Origin: G963665925 sp050596425
Lineage (GTDB): Bacteria; Bacillota; Clostridia; Peptostreptococcales; Acidaminobacteraceae
Reading direction: 5' to 3'
Length of the DNA stretch: 64,000 nucleotides
NCBI RefSeq assembly: GCF_050596425.1
Contig: NZ_CP192292.1
Location: forward strand, 1,984,001-2,048,000
This document shows positions 61,904 to 64,000 of the stretch, in pieces. The translations under genes were made by a program, and so were the position numbers. Positions within the stretch are counted from its first letter, which is position 1. The number at the start of each line of letters is the position of its first letter. The notes beneath the pieces were generated by a model that saw only the letters and a program-made list of their open reading frames with translations, did no database searches and was not told the origin of the DNA.

Positions 61904-63628
61904 ATGAAGGGAATACCGGCCTCAGATGGTGTTGCAATTGGTCCAGTTTTTATCTGGGAGGACAAAGACCCCGTCATAGATAAAAAGCCAATCCATGATA
62001 CGAAGAAGGCGTTAGAAAAACTAGATCAGGCAGTGGAAGATTCTAAAAATCAACTGAAGAAAATACAAAAAAAAGCTCGTCAAAGCTTAGGAGAAAGTGA
62101 AGCACAAGTTTTTGATGCCCACCTTCTATTAATGGAAGATCCTGAATGGATAGGAAAAATTCAAACACTCATAGAAAATGAAAAGGTTTGTTCAGAATAT
62201 ATAGTTCAGAAAGTGACCAATGAGTTCGTTGCAGTTTTTGAAGCAATGGACAACGAGTATTTAAAAGCACGTGCATCTGACTTAAAAGATGTTTCAGGGA
62301 GACTGATAAAAAACATTTTAGGACTTGCAACGGACTTGTCTGATATGGGATCAGAGCCAGTTATTATTGTTGCCAAGGATCTAACCCCGTCCGACACGGC
62401 TCAATTAGACAAGGAGGCTGTTCTTGGATTTATTACAGAACAGGGAAATAAAACATCTCATTCAGCCATTATTGCAAGAACTATGGGAATTCCAGCCCTT
62501 GTTGGAGCAAGAGGTCTTTTGGAGTCACTTGAGGCCATAGAAAGTCAAAATATAAAGCTTGCCTTTGATGGCAATACTGGTGAAATTCATATAAATCCCG
62601 AGGTGGACATAATAAGAAAATACAATGAAAAAATTGAAGAAGAAAAGAAAATGGCTAATCTAAACGAATCAGTCCGAGGTTTAAAAAGCTGTTCAAGAGA
62701 TGGTTTTGAAGTGGAACTGGCATGTAATATTGCAAAACCGGAAGAAGCAGATCTGGTGGTGGAATCAGATGGGGAAGGTGTGGGTCTATTCAGAAGCGAG
62801 TTCCTTTTTATGGACCGTGATCAGCCACCTTCTGAGGATGAACAGTATTTGGCCTACAAGACGGCCGTTGAAAAACTGAAAGGCAGACCCCTCATAGTGA
62901 GAACTTTAGATGCTGGTGGAGATAAGCAAATTCCTTATTTGAACATTGACGAAGAAATGAACCCCTTCTTAGGATACAGGGCCCTTCGTATTTGTCTTGA
63001 TGATGAAGAATTATTTAGGCCACAAATAAGAAGCATTTTACGTGCCAGCGCCCATGGACAAGTAAAAATAATGCTACCAATGGTTGCAACAATGAATGAG
63101 TTTAGACGAGCAAAAGCACTGGTTGAAAGTGAAAAAGCAAAACTGTTAAGCGATGGCATTCGGTTTGATCCAGAAATCGAATTGGGGATTATGGTAGAAA
63201 TTCCGTCAGTTGCAGTTCTGGCTCATAAGTTTGCCAAGGAGGTTGACTTCTTTAGTATTGGAACCAATGATTTAACCCAGTATACACTGGCGGCTGACCG
63301 GATGAATGCCAAACTTGGAAAGCTCTATAATCATAGAAATCCAGCTGTACTTGGCCTGATCAAAATGGTTATTGATGCAGCCGAAAAAGAAGGCAAATGG
63401 GTGGGCATGTGTGGAGAAGCAGCAGGAGACAAGTACATGATCCCTATACTTTTAGGAATGGGACTGAAAGAATTCAGCATGGCCCCTTCATCTATTTTAC
63501 CCTCTAGAAGGCTTATTAGAAGCCTTTCGGCAAAAGATTGCAAAGTCCTAGCAAATGACGTTCTAAATATGAATGATGTGGAAGAAATTGAAAAGAAGAT
63601 GGAAGCTTTTCTGATGCAGTATAAATAG
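61904..63628 (+). CDS. ptsI: phosphoenolpyruvate-protein phosphotransferase (enzyme I)
   Basis: A 574-residue enzyme I. GNKTSHSAIIART (about residue 186) holds the phospho-His, GLFRSEFLFMDRD the PEP-domain motif, DFFSIGTNDLTQYTLAADR the metal site and GMCGEAAGD the catalytic Cys near 500. It passes phosphate from PEP to HPr. Its location inside the fru operon, before ptsH, is unlike the usual ptsHI operon of Firmicutes; it could be fructose-specific or the only copy. Confidence 0.95.
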   Translation: MKGIPASDGVAIGPVFIWEDKDPVIDKKPIHDTKKALEKLDQAVEDSKNQLKKIQKKARQSLGESEAQVFDAHLLLMEDPEWIGKIQTLIENEKVCSEYIVQKVTNEFVAVFEAMDNEYLKARASDLKDVSGRLIKNILGLATDLSDMGSEPVIIVAKDLTPSDTAQLDKEAVLGFITEQGNKTSHSAIIARTMGIPALVGARGLLESLEAIESQNIKLAFDGNTGEIHINPEVDIIRKYNEKIEEEKKMANLNESVRGLKSCSRDGFEVELACNIAKPEEADLVVESDGEGVGLFRSEFLFMDRDQPPSEDEQYLAYKTAVEKLKGRPLIVRTLDAGGDKQIPYLNIDEEMNPFLGYRALRICLDDEELFRPQIRSILRASAHGQVKIMLPMVATMNEFRRAKALVESEKAKLLSDGIRFDPEIELGIMVEIPSVAVLAHKFAKEVDFFSIGTNDLTQYTLAADRMNAKLGKLYNHRNPAVLGLIKMVIDAAEKEGKWVGMCGEAAGDKYMIPILLGMGLKEFSMAPSSILPSRRLIRSLSAKDCKVLANDVLNMNDVEEIEKKMEAFLMQYK

Positions 63629-63704
63629 TTACGGTGGTCTCTTTTGACTTAAAAAAGCAATGGGGATTGGTACAAGAAACGAATGATTATAAAGTGAGGT
63701 TAAG

Positions 63705-63962
63705 ATGATTGAGACAAAATTTACACTATTGAATGAAACGGGTTTTCATGCCCGTCCAGCGAGTATCTTTGTTAAGGAAGCCACAGGTTATAGCTCAGAT
63801 GTCTTTATAGTAAAAGATGGCGAAAAATACAATGCAAAGTCTATTATGGGGCTTTTAAGCATGGGTGCTGGCAAGGGCACAGAAATACTTTTACAAGTAA
63901 GTGGTGATGATGAAGAAGCCGCGTCAAGCGCCCTCATTGAAGTACTAAAAGAAATGGAATAA
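63705..63962 (+). CDS. ptsH: HPr phosphocarrier protein
   Basis: An 85-residue HPr. NETGFHARPAS holds phospho-His15, and NAKSIMGLLSMGAGKG holds the Ser46 region targeted by HPr kinase in Firmicutes. It receives phosphate from enzyme I and gives it to EIIA, and with CcpA it mediates catabolite repression. Last gene in the operon as seen. Confidence 0.95.
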   Translation: MIETKFTLLNETGFHARPASIFVKEATGYSSDVFIVKDGEKYNAKSIMGLLSMGAGKGTEILLQVSGDDEEAASSALIEVLKEME

Positions 63963-64000
63963 TCTTGACTCAATAAACTGGCAAGGCAGGTGAACTGTTT

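Noticed and set aside
1..64000. CRISPR array or rRNA operon
   Set aside because: No regularly spaced 25-40 bp repeats and no rRNA sequence seen by eye.

Overview
The window looks like a chromosomal segment of an anaerobic, low-G+C Gram-positive bacterium (Clostridia-like). The grounds are AGGAGG-type ribosome binding sites, a Firmicute-type LexA box, a 7-1-7 Fur box, an S-layer-homology protein, a fructose PTS operon with HPr and enzyme I alongside, and a flagellin lysine methylase, which implies motility. I cannot name the species.

Layout. 1-4130: the end of an oxamate-carbamoyltransferase-type operon (AllG-like, AllH-like, an MFS importer, carbamate kinase) that would make ATP from a ureide-derived carbamoyl compound. 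4192-9800: transporters (dicarboxylate/amino-acid symporter behind a structured leader, formate/nitrite channel, frameshifted MFS), a Bax-inhibitor-1 protein and one orphan. 9990-13108: RidA, a PLP lyase, an acetamidase/formamidase and a YheO-type regulator, probably one catabolic pathway. 13136-13442: a scar where two truncated genes run into each other. 13628-32864: mostly stand-alone housekeeping and accessory genes: an SLH protein, PanF/YhdT, hydrolase, WYL regulator, SOS-type Y-family polymerase with YolD partner, exonuclease III, rhodanese lipoprotein, GntR regulator with ornithine cyclodeaminase-like enzyme, Na/Pi transporter, FliB, YhdH and MarR.

32929-53147: a genomic island of about 20 kb between a tRNA-Leu(CAA) gene and a short, diverged copy of that tRNA's 3' end. 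Its left half carries an apparently intact cluster: Vsr-type endonuclease, C5-cytosine methyltransferase, a 75-residue protein, a GHKL (MutL/MORC-like) ATPase, two unrecognised proteins and a 925-residue protein combining a zinc ribbon, helix-hairpin-helix segments and a sigma-region-4-like HTH. I read it as a candidate restriction or anti-phage system. An ISL3-type element sits between the methyltransferase and the ATPase operon. The right half is a decaying mobility and maintenance module: ParA with a small partner and a perfect palindrome, then broken RadC, DUF1643, primase, LRR and large serine recombinase genes, riddled with IS21, IS3 and a 55-bp palindromic insertion.

53148-64000: a decayed Fur-box gene, a secreted transglutaminase-like protein, a methyltransferase, a YdjM-type membrane protein, and the operon fruR-fruK-fruA(EIIA)-EIIBC(frameshifted)-ptsI-ptsH, in which the DeoR-type repressor, 1-phosphofructokinase and all PTS phosphocarriers lie together.
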